A stretch of DNA of 64,000 nucleotides from Pseudoalteromonas luteoviolacea (GTDB lineage: Bacteria; Pseudomonadota; Gammaproteobacteria; Enterobacterales; Alteromonadaceae): positions 868,001 through 932,000 of the forward strand of contig NZ_JWIC01000004.1 of assembly GCF_000814765.1 (NCBI RefSeq), written 5' to 3'. Positions 17,336 to 27,374 of the stretch are shown piece after piece. Both the position numbers and the translations under genes were made by a program. Under the pieces are notes generated by a model that worked only from the letters and a program-made list of their open reading frames with translations, ran no database searches and was not told where the DNA came from. Position 1 is the stretch's first letter, and each line of letters begins with the position of its first letter.

Positions 17336-18680
17336 ATAAAGAGTTGATGAAAACCAGGGCAATGGCCAAAGGGCAAACAAATTTAATATACCAAGGCCAA
17401 ATCTTCCAAAAGAAGCTATGTTCTACGTCATCATTCCCTTCTTTAATCGCATCTAATAACTTGCCTCTATGCCAGATCCAACCGGCAAAGATGCAGCAAA
17501 GCATACCAATTAAAGGCTGTGCAAACTGAGTAGTGAGCTGGACGACGAACCCGAATAAGCTGTTGAAGTTAAGTATGATAGTTACACTTACAATGCTGAC
17601 AATGACACCAATCAATCTCGTTGCGTGTACACGTGCTAATGCAAATTTTTCTACCACATAGGAAACAGGCGCTTCTAACATTGAAATCGAACTCGTTAAA
17701 GCTGCGATGCTCATGAGGGCAAAGAAGGCAAAACCGATGAAAATGCCAACACTGCCCATGCTATCAAACAAAGCGGGTAGCACTTGGAAGACCAGAGTGT
17801 CTTCAGATAATAACTCCCCTGTTTGAGAGAAAATTTCTACGCCTTGGGCTTGAGCAACATACATTGCTGGAATGATGAGCATACCTGCGACAAACGCAAT
17901 GAATACATCAATTAGCGTGACATAAGCGCCCAGCGACACAAGGTTTTCTTGCTTACTGATGTATGAGCCGTAAATGATCATCACGCTGGTTCCTAAAGAG
18001 AGCGAGAAAAATGCTTGCCCAAGTGCACTCACTAGCAAGTTAGGGTCTAATATAGAGCCAAAATCAGGGACCAAATATGCTTTTAATCCAGTCATTGCGC
18101 CTTCTTGCGTGAGTACATAGCCTATTAGGGCAAACAAAATAAACAGTAGCGCTGGCATCAAACGTTTAGACCATTTTTCAATCCCGTTTTCAACCCCTTT
18201 ACTGATAATTGCAACGGTCAGAAGAATAAACGCAGCAGTAAGTATCAGGTTTCTAGATAGTGACTGCTCACTTAGCCAGCTAGTAGCTTGCTCGCTACCA
18301 CTTATTACAGCAATTGGTTCCAAGGTTGCACTGAACATCCAACCAGCGACGATTGCATAAAAACTTAAAATTAAGCCTGAACAAATAATACCGCCAAAGC
18401 CGACGATAAAAGCAAAGCGCTTTTGAGTTGCGTTATTTGCGAGCTTTTGCAATGAGGCCACCGCATTTGCTTGACCATGACGTCCTATTATTAATTCAGC
18501 CATTAATGCTGGGTATGCAAGGCAAAAGGCCAATACCAAATATACAAGTACAAACGCAGCGCCACCATTGCTTGCCGTTTGTGTGGGAAATCCCCAAATA
18601 TTGCCTAGACCCACTGCAGAGCCTGCAGCGGCCATAATAAACCCAAACCGAGAACTAAACTCTCCTCGAATACTGCTCAT
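17334..18680 (-). CDS. Sodium-dependent transporter, NSS/SNF family
   Basis: Inner-membrane Na+-coupled symporter of 448 residues with 11–12 hydrophobic segments and the LeuT fold. The family signature is at residues ~13–40: FIMAAAGSAVGLGNIWGFP, then the NGGAAFVLVY stretch. Bacterial members take up amino acids or related solutes; the substrate is not readable here. I chose the ATG at 18680 (MSSIRGEFSSRF), which matches the usual bacterial NSS N-terminus; an upstream TTG would add a lysine-rich tail. Monocistronic. Confidence 0.92.
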   Translation of the reverse strand: MSSIRGEFSSRFGFIMAAAGSAVGLGNIWGFPTQTASNGGAAFVLVYLVLAFCLAYPALMAELIIGRHGQANAVASLQKLANNATQKRFAFIVGFGGIICSGLILSFYAIVAGWMFSATLEPIAVISGSEQATSWLSEQSLSRNLILTAAFILLTVAIISKGVENGIEKWSKRLMPALLFILFALIGYVLTQEGAMTGLKAYLVPDFGSILDPNLLVSALGQAFFSLSLGTSVMIIYGSYISKQENLVSLGAYVTLIDVFIAFVAGMLIIPAMYVAQAQGVEIFSQTGELLSEDTLVFQVLPALFDSMGSVGIFIGFAFFALMSIAALTSSISMLEAPVSYVVEKFALARVHATRLIGVIVSIVSVTIILNFNSLFGFVVQLTTQFAQPLIGMLCCIFAGWIWHRGKLLDAIKEGNDDVEHSFFWKIWPWYIKFVCPLAIALVFINSL

Positions 18681-18880
18681 GTTTTTATATTTCTCTTTTT
18701 TTGAAGACGGCCGCAACAATCTACTGTAATTGAAGCGAAATAAAAAGGTTTATCTGCACTGATCTAGCACAAGTTTTTGATGGAAAAAACAGCGTGGATT
18801 TGAGTATCCATAATTTTTTCTTAAGTTTAAAGTTAAGGTCCTGTTTTTAATTAACTTTATGTGGATAGCTAGCCGGGGTG

Positions 18881-20194
18881 TCAGTCACTCTGTACAGCCT
18901 GTGAGACCGCTTTACAGGGCAGAATTAACGTAAATTTAGCGCCGCCTAATAACTCAGAACGACCTACAGAGGCTTTTCCGTGATGCCAGTCGACCACTTT
19001 CGACACAATCGCCAAGCCCAAACCATAGCTTTTACCTGCTCGATTCCTATGACCTTGCTCTTGGAAAAAGGGATTAAATACCTTGTTCCAGTTTTCTGGT
19101 TCAATACCGGGGCCGTCATCTTCCACGGTGATTTCAATTTCGTGATCATGTAATTTGGCACTGATAAATAGCTGCATTTGAGCAAAGTCACAGGCGTTAC
19201 TGAGTAGGTTAGATATGGCACGTGCTAACCAGTGTAAATCGGCTTCCATCATGAGATCAGGTTTTATCGAAAGGTTAGCTGTTAGACCGTTTTTCGACAT
19301 TTTAGGGTGCATTTGCGCCACAACGTCAGATATATACCCTTTGAGTTTAATTGGCTCAAATTTTAATAGATGCGATTTTTGCTCTAGCGTGGCAAAGGAG
19401 AGGTAACTTGACAGCATGTCTTCCATCTGGTCGAGGTCCTTTTCCATGCGCTCAAGCAGGTGATGTATTTCGTCAATGTCGTTTTCTTCTAAGGCTGCAT
19501 CAAAACCAAACCGCAGACAAGCGACGGGTGTTCTTATGTCGTGAGATAAACTGGATGCCATGAGTTTATTCTCAGCGAGTAACTTTTCTATTTGGTTTGC
19601 CATTCGGTTGAATGTGAGTTCTACATCTTTGATATAAGTAAAGTGGTTAACTTCAATGCGGGTGTCGAGGTTGCCGCTTGCAAATTGCTTCGCTGCGTGC
19701 GTCAGCACTGATAGCCTTTTTGCTAAAGGCGCTAATACAAACCACATGAATGCGCAGACACCTGAGTAAAAGGCTAGGGTAAGGAATACATCGTAACTGT
19801 TTCTCTCTGGGGGCTTTTCTAATTGTAGTTCTATGTAGTCCGGTTTGATGGCTGGGGTTGATTTTAATAAATAAAAGTAACCTTCATCAGAGTCGATAAG
19901 CAGGCCTTGTGGGCGATGCATCTGTTCAGTTAATTCAGCCGGAAGGGCCAGAGAGGTGCCCAAATGGTAGGCGATTTTTAAGTCAAAATCTTTGCCTGCT
20001 TGCTCTATAAATGCAGTGCGTTTGTCTAGTGCTTTGTCACCAGCTTGGTTCGCTAGACCGACGAGCAACTTCGCCTGCCAAAAAAAATTGTCTTCATCTG
20101 GTGCGGTTTGTTCGCTAAAGGTATCAATCAGCCATCCCAATAAGACAATTGAGATGATCACACCAGTTAACAAAGATAAATACAGTTTTCTCAT
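18881..20194 (-). CDS. rstB: Sensor histidine kinase, RstB-like
   Basis: Inner-membrane sensor kinase of 437 residues. Membrane segments at ~7–26 and ~135–155 flank a short periplasmic domain. Then HAMP (~160–210), the phospho-accepting His in SSLSHDIRTPVACL, and the ATPase boxes NLLSNACDFA, DDGPGIEPENW and GKSYGLGLAIV. The partner gene upstream codes a close RstA homologue, 90 bases away, so the pair corresponds to RstA/RstB, which in enterics is tied to PhoPQ, acid and envelope conditions. The signal sensed here is unknown. Confidence 0.87.
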   Translation of the reverse strand: MRKLYLSLLTGVIISIVLLGWLIDTFSEQTAPDEDNFFWQAKLLVGLANQAGDKALDKRTAFIEQAGKDFDLKIAYHLGTSLALPAELTEQMHRPQGLLIDSDEGYFYLLKSTPAIKPDYIELQLEKPPERNSYDVFLTLAFYSGVCAFMWFVLAPLAKRLSVLTHAAKQFASGNLDTRIEVNHFTYIKDVELTFNRMANQIEKLLAENKLMASSLSHDIRTPVACLRFGFDAALEENDIDEIHHLLERMEKDLDQMEDMLSSYLSFATLEQKSHLLKFEPIKLKGYISDVVAQMHPKMSKNGLTANLSIKPDLMMEADLHWLARAISNLLSNACDFAQMQLFISAKLHDHEIEITVEDDGPGIEPENWNKVFNPFFQEQGHRNRAGKSYGLGLAIVSKVVDWHHGKASVGRSELLGGAKFTLILPCKAVSQAVQSD

Positions 20195-20284
20195 TATTTA
20201 GCTCCAATGAGAGTAACGCAGAGCCATAAAGAACGGAGGTATAATTTGTACTGTAGCCTCAGTAAGTTTGAAGCTACAGCCACG

Positions 20285-20992
20285 TTACCATGCAGATGGC
20301 ACGAGTAAATAACCTTTACCCCAAATTGTTTTAATTTTTTCTGGATTTTGGGGGTCATCATCAAACTTTTTACGAAGCGCTGAAATGAGCACATCTACGC
20401 TGCGATCAAGACCATCATATTCACGACCTTTTGTGGCTTTAAATACGGCATCTCTTGATACGACCTCACCGGCGTTTGAAGCTAAAAAGTGCAGCAGTAA
20501 ATATTCAGCACTGGAAATAACCACTTCTTGCTCTGAAACGAGGACTTTACGAGACTGTGTATCTATTTTTAAGTTGCCCACAGCTAATATCGCGCTGTTG
20601 GATTGCTCATTGCTGCCCGAGTCTTGGGCCGCTCGCGCGTTCGCTTTGATTCTTGCAAGCAAAGCTCTTGGCCTTACCGGCTTAATGACATAGTCGCTGG
20701 CACCGACTTCAAGGCCGATGACTTCATCCATTTCTTCATCTTTTGCAGTTAACATGATGATAGGTTTGTTGTAAAACTGTCTAAGCTCTCTACAAACGCT
20801 GATCCCGTCTTGGCCTGGCAGCATGATATCTAGTAGTACTAGGTCTGGGTTGATTTGCTTTACCATTGAAATGACTTCATCGCCACGGTGACAACAATGT
20901 GTGGTGTAGCCTTGGTTGTTTAAATAATCAGCAACCCACTGTGCGAGTGATTCATCGTCTTCGACCAGTAAGATGGTCCCGTATTGCTCCAT
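20285..20992 (-). CDS. rstA: Response regulator RstA, OmpR family
   Basis: A 235-residue transcription factor. An intact receiver has the acidic pair ED near 11–12, the phospho-acceptor Asp55 in LVLLDIMLPG, a Thr in IIMLTA and a Lys in YVIKPVRP. The winged-helix domain matches E. coli RstA closely, including the YDGLDRSVDVLISALRKKF helix and the KGYLLVPSAW end. I chose the ATG at 20992: AGGAG is seven bases upstream, while a TTG two codons earlier is too near. It is followed by rstB and probably co-transcribed with it. Confidence 0.92.
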   Translation of the reverse strand: MEQYGTILLVEDDESLAQWVADYLNNQGYTTHCCHRGDEVISMVKQINPDLVLLDIMLPGQDGISVCRELRQFYNKPIIMLTAKDEEMDEVIGLEVGASDYVIKPVRPRALLARIKANARAAQDSGSNEQSNSAILAVGNLKIDTQSRKVLVSEQEVVISSAEYLLLHFLASNAGEVVSRDAVFKATKGREYDGLDRSVDVLISALRKKFDDDPQNPEKIKTIWGKGYLLVPSAW

Positions 20993-21134
20993 GAACAAGC
21001 TCCTTTAATCTGACAAGTGCGCACAAAAGGTGACACTTATTCTGTAGTAAAACCATACTAACGCTTTATTTTAATCGCGCCAATTATAATTATTGTGCAG
21101 GTAAAAATTGTAATGAAATGTATGATTTTGTTGG

Positions 21135-21938
21135 CTATTGAACATTAAGTTTGTCAATTAAGCCCTCAGTTAACTTAAACATCATTTTGGGTGTGAGTGC
21201 GCTGACTTCTTCTTGTGTGCATGCGCCAGCAACTTTTACTAGCGGGGTTTGTACTGATTTTATGCTATAAGCTGGCATGTCCACAGATGTATGATAGCGC
21301 GCTTGTCTTGCTTCATCTGTATTCTGCTCTGTGATGAAGTTCAGCACCGCTTGCTCATTAGTAATTCGTTGCGTTTCTGTGAAAGTGTATTGCATGGGTA
21401 TGCCCTGAAAACCTGCGCTATCAACAGAAGACTTTGCAAACCAGACTACATCGCTGGATTGGTTGTGTGTTAAACGCATGCTCAAAGATGCGGTAATGTT
21501 ACTGCATTGTTTAGTGGGCATAGTTTGAGATATTTTGGCGATATAGGCGTGTTCACTACTAGGCTTGTTTAATACATAAACTTTATCTTTTCCATACGTT
21601 AAGTCAGCCTGCTGAATGACCAAGCGATAATCTGTATTTTCGCTATTATCAACGATTAACCCTTTCTTGCTCAGTATATTTATCAATTTGTTGTGTAATT
21701 GATCGGTGATCGTCACTTTACTGGTGTCAATAAAAACGGAATCACGTTTTTTGACAGCATGTGCAGGTAATTGAACAGACTTGATGCGTGCGGAGTCGAG
21801 CTCACTACTGTAGCTTATCTGAAAGATTGATTTTTGTAGCAGGGGCTTAGGTGGAAGGCTTAGCTTTGGTGCAAGGGGCTGTGTTAGCATACAACCAGCT
21901 AGCCCTGTTAATGCAATACTGCCTATAATTACTCGCAT
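21135..21938 (-). CDS. Predicted lipoprotein of unknown function
   Basis: Exported protein with a short hydrophobic start and lipobox LAGC. The ~267-residue product is rich in beta-prone segments and has two further Cys residues that may pair (QCSN, GACTQ). I do not recognise a named domain; the mature part somewhat resembles ABC-type auxiliary lipoproteins. I used the ATG at 21938 because GAGG lies nine bases upstream; an in-frame ATG at 21968 gives a more basic leader but no ribosome site. It stands alone next to a divergent serine hydrolase gene. Confidence 0.65.
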   Translation of the reverse strand: MRVIIGSIALTGLAGCMLTQPLAPKLSLPPKPLLQKSIFQISYSSELDSARIKSVQLPAHAVKKRDSVFIDTSKVTITDQLHNKLINILSKKGLIVDNSENTDYRLVIQQADLTYGKDKVYVLNKPSSEHAYIAKISQTMPTKQCSNITASLSMRLTHNQSSDVVWFAKSSVDSAGFQGIPMQYTFTETQRITNEQAVLNFITEQNTDEARQARYHTSVDMPAYSIKSVQTPLVKVAGACTQEEVSALTPKMMFKLTEGLIDKLNVQ

Positions 21939-22164
21939 TATTAAACACCTCAAATTACTTTTCTTCATTATCATCTACAGCCAATGTGCTAAATTCTACC
22001 TTGTATTCATTAGTCACTTACAGTCTAAAAATGTTCAAGATTGTAACTAGTTATATTCTGTAACTTTTTTCTACAAAAAAGATTAGCGGTTTTAAATTAT
22101 TGTATGTCGTGAGACAGCAACTTACGTGATACCATAACATCGCGTGTTAATGAACTGAGTCATT

Positions 22165-23319
22165 ATGAAGTCACTATTTATATTTTCAAAATGCTTAATT
22201 TTGATGGTGTTATCTCAGCCTGTTAAAAGTAATGAGATTGACAGAGCAAAAGCGTGGGAGCATTTTGTAAACGGCTATTCTAAGCAAGTCAGACAAAAAC
22301 TAAAAGAAAAATCGGTGCCTGGTGCAGCTTTGAGTATTACCCATTTAGAATTTGGCGATTTAGCTAAGGGCTATGGACGGACTAAAGTTAAAAAAGGGCG
22401 TAAAGTCGATGGTAAAACGCGTTTTCGATTGGCGTCTGTATCGAAAACGTTCGCTGGGTCTTTGGCTGCGAAGTTAGCTGCTGAAGAGCGGATTGATTTA
22501 GATAAATACGTTGCAGATTATCTACCAATATTTCTAGACAGCCAATATTCCACATTGCGTGTATATCATTTATTGACTCATTCGAGTGGTTTGGTACCCA
22601 ATGCGTATGACAATTTAATTGAGTCTAGGATGTCGTATGAAGACATCTATCCTCGACTATTAAAAGTAGATCGGCTATGTCGGCCTGGCATTTGTTATGG
22701 GTATCAAAACGTGATGTTTAGCTTGGTGGGAAATGTCATCGAACAGGCAACAGGACTTAGTTACGAGACTTGGCTTAATGAATTCATGTTCAAACCGTTA
22801 GGGATGAAAGATGCCGGCGTTGGCTATGCGCACATGACACATAATGAGAATTACGCGTTACCTCATGTGAAAGGCCGTAAATATTGGCACACAGCGAGAT
22901 TAAAGAAGCATTATTATAAAGTGGCGCCAGCTGCGGGGGTAAATGCCAGTGCAGAAGACATGGTCGCTTGGTTGAAAGCACAGTTAGGTGTCTATCCAAG
23001 TGTATTATCACTCGATGCGTTAACGATCCAATCTCGTCCATTCACGCGCACTAAACGAGAACTTAAGCGCAGGGTATGGCGTAAATATGTAGATCATGCT
23101 CATTATGGGTTGGGTTGGAGGATTTACGACTTCGAAGGGGAAACCCTTTACTATCATAGTGGCTGGGTACAAGGTTACAGAACGGATGTGGTTGTGCTGC
23201 CTTACTTAGGGATCGGCTTTAGTTTGTTGCTCAATGCAGAGAGTGGTGTAATTAATCAGCTTACCACCAATTTCATTCGTGATGCGATTAAAGTGGCGCG
23301 AAAGATAGAGCCGCAATAG
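22165..23319 (+). CDS. Secreted serine hydrolase, beta-lactamase/PBP4* (class C-like) family
   Basis: Exported enzyme of 384 residues with a signal peptide ending near PVKS|NE. The SxxK motif is Ser91-Val-Ser-Lys94 (RLASVSKTF), the second motif is the YQN in YGYQNVMF, and a HSG triad is near residue 330 (YYHSGW) in place of KTG. This set is that of D-aminopeptidase, esterase EstB or penicillin-binding-like enzymes and not of a proven beta-lactamase. Lysine/arginine content is high. Substrate unknown; no ampR-like regulator is adjacent. Confidence 0.85.
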   Translation: MKSLFIFSKCLILMVLSQPVKSNEIDRAKAWEHFVNGYSKQVRQKLKEKSVPGAALSITHLEFGDLAKGYGRTKVKKGRKVDGKTRFRLASVSKTFAGSLAAKLAAEERIDLDKYVADYLPIFLDSQYSTLRVYHLLTHSSGLVPNAYDNLIESRMSYEDIYPRLLKVDRLCRPGICYGYQNVMFSLVGNVIEQATGLSYETWLNEFMFKPLGMKDAGVGYAHMTHNENYALPHVKGRKYWHTARLKKHYYKVAPAAGVNASAEDMVAWLKAQLGVYPSVLSLDALTIQSRPFTRTKRELKRRVWRKYVDHAHYGLGWRIYDFEGETLYYHSGWVQGYRTDVVVLPYLGIGFSLLLNAESGVINQLTTNFIRDAIKVARKIEPQ

Positions 23320-23332
23320 CGGCTCTTTTTCA

Positions 23333-23629
23333 CTAGTTGCGAGGAAGAATTATTTTTTTCTCTTCGCTTTGACGATAAAGTACTAAGATATGTCCGATTG
23401 ATTGAACTTTATGAGCACCAGTCTCGCGGACAATTGCATCAAATATAAGCTGTTTGGTTTCTCGGTCATTGGTTGGGACTTTAACTTTGATCAATTCGTG
23501 AATTTCTAAACACTGTTCAATTTCTAACAATACGCCCTCTGTTAGGCCGTTACCGCCAAGTAAAACGACAGGTTTTAGAGCGTGAGCTAGCCCTTTAAGG
23601 TGCTGCTTTTGTTTATTTGATAAAGTCAT
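23333..23629 (-). CDS. yhbY: Ribosome assembly RNA-binding protein YhbY (CRM domain)
   Basis: A 98-residue single CRM-domain protein. Family features: LSNKQKQHLKGLAHALKPVV at the start, the GxxG loop as LGGNGLT, and a C-terminal IGHILVLYR strand. YhbY binds pre-50S ribosomal particles. It is divergent from rlmE, the arrangement also seen in enterics. Confidence 0.93.
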   Translation of the reverse strand: MTLSNKQKQHLKGLAHALKPVVLLGGNGLTEGVLLEIEQCLEIHELIKVKVPTNDRETKQLIFDAIVRETGAHKVQSIGHILVLYRQSEEKKIILPRN

Positions 23630-23713
23630 ATTGGTACAATTTACTAAATTAAGGCTTGAATTCTCGTTATTCTAACGCCATCTAAAGAAGATTACTAATG
23701 AGTTGCAGTGAAT

Positions 23714-24343
23714 ATGGCAAATAAAAAACACTCAGCGAGTTCAAAACGCTGGTTAAAAGAGCATGTAGACGATCCTTTTGTTCATGAAGCACAAAAACGA
23801 GGTTATCGCTCACGGGCTGTATTTAAGCTTGAAGAGATACAACAACGAGATAAATTAATACGCCCAGGTATGCATGTTGTTGATTTGGGTGCTGCTCCGG
23901 GAAGCTGGTCACAATACCTAGCGGAGCAAGTGGGTGATAAAGGCGAAGTCATTGCGTGTGATATCCTTCCTATGGATTCATTACCGGGTGTTGCTTTTTT
24001 GCAAGGTGACTTTCGTGAAGAGAGCGTTCTAAATGCGTTATTAGACCGAATAGGTGGAAAAAATATTGATGTTGTATTCTCTGATATGGCACCAAATATG
24101 AGTGGAAATAACGTAATAGACCAAGCTGGTAGCATGTATTTGGTAGAACTTGCGTTGGATATGTGCCATCAGGTACTGAAATCAAATGGTGCTTTTGCGG
24201 TCAAAGTTTTCCAAGGTGAAGGATTTGATCAATTTGTACAGGAAGTGCGTAATGCATTTAAAGTTGTAAAGATCCGTAAACCAAAAGCGTCTCGACCTAG
24301 GTCACGTGAAGTATATATAGTGGCGACAGGATACAAACTGTAG
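23714..24343 (+). CDS. rlmE: 23S rRNA (uridine-2'-O)-methyltransferase RlmE
   Basis: A 209-residue SAM-dependent enzyme that methylates U2552 of 23S rRNA at the end of 50S assembly. SAM site [18 protein letters not shown] (~55–72); the catalytic K-D-K-E set fits [33 protein letters not shown] and SREVY. The ATG at 23714 aligns with the usual start ([17 protein letters not shown]); an in-frame GTG two codons earlier is possible. Directly upstream of ftsH, as in E. coli. Confidence 0.95.
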   Translation: MANKKHSASSKRWLKEHVDDPFVHEAQKRGYRSRAVFKLEEIQQRDKLIRPGMHVVDLGAAPGSWSQYLAEQVGDKGEVIACDILPMDSLPGVAFLQGDFREESVLNALLDRIGGKNIDVVFSDMAPNMSGNNVIDQAGSMYLVELALDMCHQVLKSNGAFAVKVFQGEGFDQFVQEVRNAFKVVKIRKPKASRPRSREVYIVATGYKL

Positions 24344-24401
24344 TACAGTTGAGGTGCATTAAAGATGATTTTAAATAAATTGGATACAAGAGGTTAACCC
24401 C

Positions 24402-26348
24402 TTGAGCGATATGGCGAAGAACTTAATTCTCTGGCTTGTCATTGCAGTTGTGCTTATGACAGTGTTTCAGAGCTTCAATGGTGGCGAGCAAATTGATCGT
24501 CAAACAAGTTACACTCAGTTTGTAAAAGAAGTACGTAGCGGAGCGATCAGAGAAGCAAATATTGATCGTACGGCAGGTACTATTTCAGGGATAAAAAGTA
24601 ATGGTGAACGTTTTCAAACAATCATGCCATTATATGATGAAGACCTAATTAATGATCTGTTAAAAAATGATGTAAACGTCAAAGGCGTTGCACCAGAAGA
24701 GCAGTCTTTCTTGGCGAACGTTTTCATTTCTTGGTTCCCAATGTTGCTGTTAATTGGTGTGTGGATATTCTTCATGCGTCAAATGCAAGGCGGTGGCGGT
24801 AAAGGCGCTATGTCCTTTGGTAAGAGTAAAGCTCGCTTGATGAGTGAAGACCAAGTCAAAACGACATTTGCGGACGTAGCCGGTTGTGATGAAGCGAAGG
24901 AAGATGTAACAGAGCTTGTTGACTTCTTACGTGACCCATCAAAATTCCAAAAGCTTGGCGGTAATATCCCTAAAGGGGTATTAATGGTAGGCCCTCCGGG
25001 TACAGGTAAAACATTACTTGCTAAGGCGGTTGCGGGAGAGGCAAAAGTACCTTTCTTCACAATTTCTGGTTCAGACTTTGTAGAGATGTTTGTTGGTGTT
25101 GGTGCGTCTCGCGTAAGAGACATGTTTGAACAAGCGAAAAAAGCTGCGCCTTGTATCATCTTTATTGATGAGATTGATGCTGTAGGTCGTAAGCGTGGTG
25201 CAGGTATGGGAGGCGGTCATGATGAACGTGAACAAACCCTAAACCAAATGCTTGTAGAAATGGACGGTTTTGAAGGTAACGAAGGCATTATCGTGATTGC
25301 CGCGACAAACAGACCTGACGTTCTAGACCCTGCATTATTAAGACCTGGCCGCTTCGACCGCCAAGTTGTTGTAGGTCTTCCTGATGTACGTGGCCGTGAG
25401 CAGATCCTAAATGTCCACATGCGTAAAGTGCCGCTTGATTCAAATGTTGAAGCATCATTGATTGCTCGAGGTACTCCTGGTTTCTCAGGTGCAGATTTAG
25501 CTAACTTGGTTAATGAAGCTGCGTTATTCGCTGCGCGTGGCAACAAGCGAAAAGTGAGTATGGCTGAGTTTGATGCTGCGAAAGACAAGATCATGATGGG
25601 TGCTGAGCGCAAGTCAATGGTAATGTCTGAGAAAGAAAAAGAGATGACCGCATACCATGAAGCTGGTCACGCGATTGTGGGCCGATTGGTACCTGAACAT
25701 GATCCGGTTTATAAAGTGTCTATCATTCCACGTGGTAGAGCTTTGGGTGTGACCATGTATCTACCTGAACAAGATCGTGTAAGTCATTCGAAAGAGCATC
25801 TAGAGTCAATGTTATCTAGTTTGTACGGCGGTCGTATTGCAGAAGCCATCATTTATGGCGATGACAAAGTAACGACTGGCGCAAGTAACGACATTGAGCG
25901 TGCCACAGATATAGCGCGAAAGATGGTAACGCAATGGGGTTTAAGCCCTGTGTTAGGTCCACAAATGTACATGGAAGAACAAGGCGAAATGTACATGGGT
26001 GGCAGCAGTTCAAGAATGGCTGGAGTTTCAGATGAAACTGCTAAGTTGATTGATGCTGAAATCAAAAAATTCGTGACAAACAACTACGACAGAGCAGAGC
26101 AGATCTTAAAGGATAATATGGATATTCTTCATGCGATGAAAGATGCGCTAATGAAGTATGAAACCATTGATGCAGGACAGATCGACGATTTGATGGAGCG
26201 TAAAGAAGTTCGTCCACCAAGAGATGCACATGATCGTAAATCTGATAAAGATAATGGGGTAAACGACGACACTCCAGCACCTAAAGCTGAAGAGACAAGT
26301 CCAGAAATTCCGCCTCAATCAAATACAGAACTTGATGACAAGCCTTAA
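24402..26348 (+). CDS. ftsH: ATP-dependent zinc metalloprotease FtsH
   Basis: Membrane-bound AAA+ protease, hexameric, degrading misfolded membrane proteins and regulatory proteins such as RpoH and LpxC in E. coli. Two membrane segments (~7–23, ~104–126), Walker A GPPGTGKT (197–204), Walker B FIDEID (254–259), second region of homology [15 protein letters not shown] (303–317), zinc motif HEAGH (419–423). The 648-residue length is normal. The TTG at 24402 is favoured as start: AGAGG is eight bases upstream, whereas the ATG at 24411 would be 17 bases from it. The last ~40 residues are an acidic, variable tail. Confidence 0.97.
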   Translation: MSDMAKNLILWLVIAVVLMTVFQSFNGGEQIDRQTSYTQFVKEVRSGAIREANIDRTAGTISGIKSNGERFQTIMPLYDEDLINDLLKNDVNVKGVAPEEQSFLANVFISWFPMLLLIGVWIFFMRQMQGGGGKGAMSFGKSKARLMSEDQVKTTFADVAGCDEAKEDVTELVDFLRDPSKFQKLGGNIPKGVLMVGPPGTGKTLLAKAVAGEAKVPFFTISGSDFVEMFVGVGASRVRDMFEQAKKAAPCIIFIDEIDAVGRKRGAGMGGGHDEREQTLNQMLVEMDGFEGNEGIIVIAATNRPDVLDPALLRPGRFDRQVVVGLPDVRGREQILNVHMRKVPLDSNVEASLIARGTPGFSGADLANLVNEAALFAARGNKRKVSMAEFDAAKDKIMMGAERKSMVMSEKEKEMTAYHEAGHAIVGRLVPEHDPVYKVSIIPRGRALGVTMYLPEQDRVSHSKEHLESMLSSLYGGRIAEAIIYGDDKVTTGASNDIERATDIARKMVTQWGLSPVLGPQMYMEEQGEMYMGGSSSRMAGVSDETAKLIDAEIKKFVTNNYDRAEQILKDNMDILHAMKDALMKYETIDAGQIDDLMERKEVRPPRDAHDRKSDKDNGVNDDTPAPKAEETSPEIPPQSNTELDDKP

Positions 26349-26378
26349 TAAAAGGTAAAATAAGACTGTAGGAATTCA

Positions 26379-26405
26379 GGCCTCGAGCTTTCTCGAGGCC
26401 TTTTT
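26379..26405 (+). terminator. Terminator of ftsH
   Basis: GGCCTCGAG CTTT CTCGAGGCC followed by five Ts, 31 bases after the ftsH stop. It separates rlmE-ftsH from folP. Confidence 0.92.
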
Positions 26406-26528
26406 GTATCTAAAAACAATCTTTACACCTGTTTTTTCTCTGGCTGACTTTATTTTTAGTGAATCTAATCAATAATCTGGAAGGGGCAGGTAAAGTATGC
26501 TTAGATACAATCAGCAGGAAGGTAACAC

Positions 26529-27374
26529 ATGTTTCAACTTTCATTACCCCGAGGTCGCACTTTAGACCTTTCTAGCCCACAAATAATGGGTATCGTTAAC
26601 ACTACTCCAGATTCATTTTCTGATGGCGGCAAGAACTATAAAAATGATAGCGCTGTCATAAACTCACTTTTGCTACTCGATGAGGGGGCAACGATTCTAG
26701 ATATCGGAGGTGAGTCAACAAGGCCTGGTGCTGCAGATGTTGCGCTAGATGAAGAACTTGAACGCGTCATCCCAGTTATTGAAGGGATCAGAGCGAAGTC
26801 AGATTGTGTGATATCAATAGATACGAGTAAAGCAGAAGTCATGCGCCAAGCACTGCTCGCGGGGGCAGACATAATTAATGATGTAAGGGCATTGCGAGAG
26901 CCGGGTTGTATATCTGTCGCAGCACAATTCCCAGATGCACCGATTTGCCTCATGCACATGCAAGGCCAACCAAGAACAATGCAGCAGGCCCCTCAATATA
27001 CGCATTTAATCAATGACATAAAGAGCTTTTTTGAAGCGCGTATTGCTGCGTGTGAAAAAGAAGGGATTGCACGTTCAAGATTAATATTAGACCCAGGCTT
27101 TGGCTTTGGTAAATCACTTGAACATAACTTTGAGTTACTTGGTAAGTTTCAGCAGTTTGCTGATTTTAATTTACCAGTCTTGGCAGGCTTGTCACGTAAG
27201 TCAATGTTTGGAAATTTATTAAATAGGGATACGAGTGAACGTTTACCTGCAAGCTTAGCTGGTGCGTTACTATGTGCACAGCATGGTGCAAGTATCATAC
27301 GCGTTCACGATGTAAAAGAGACCAATGATGTGCTGCGGGTATGGTCTGCAGCAAACCATGGAGTAACTAAATGA
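26529..27374 (+). CDS. folP: Dihydropteroate synthase
   Basis: A 281-residue folate enzyme joining p-aminobenzoate with hydroxymethyl-dihydropterin pyrophosphate; the target of sulfonamides. Signatures: [16 protein letters not shown] (~19–34), [13 protein letters not shown] (~56–68), a later DPGFGFGKS loop and SRKSMFG. GGAAGG lies six bases before the ATG. Its stop overlaps the glmM start by four bases (ATGA). Confidence 0.97.
   Translation: MFQLSLPRGRTLDLSSPQIMGIVNTTPDSFSDGGKNYKNDSAVINSLLLLDEGATILDIGGESTRPGAADVALDEELERVIPVIEGIRAKSDCVISIDTSKAEVMRQALLAGADIINDVRALREPGCISVAAQFPDAPICLMHMQGQPRTMQQAPQYTHLINDIKSFFEARIAACEKEGIARSRLILDPGFGFGKSLEHNFELLGKFQQFADFNLPVLAGLSRKSMFGNLLNRDTSERLPASLAGALLCAQHGASIIRVHDVKETNDVLRVWSAANHGVTK

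Noticed and set aside
22165..23319. Antibiotic-resistance beta-lactamase
   Set aside because: SxxK and YxN motifs fit many serine hydrolases; HSG replaces KTG and there is no ampR-like regulator.
24779..25612. Open frames opposite ftsH
   Set aside because: Antisense shadows of a highly conserved gene; composition is not protein-like.
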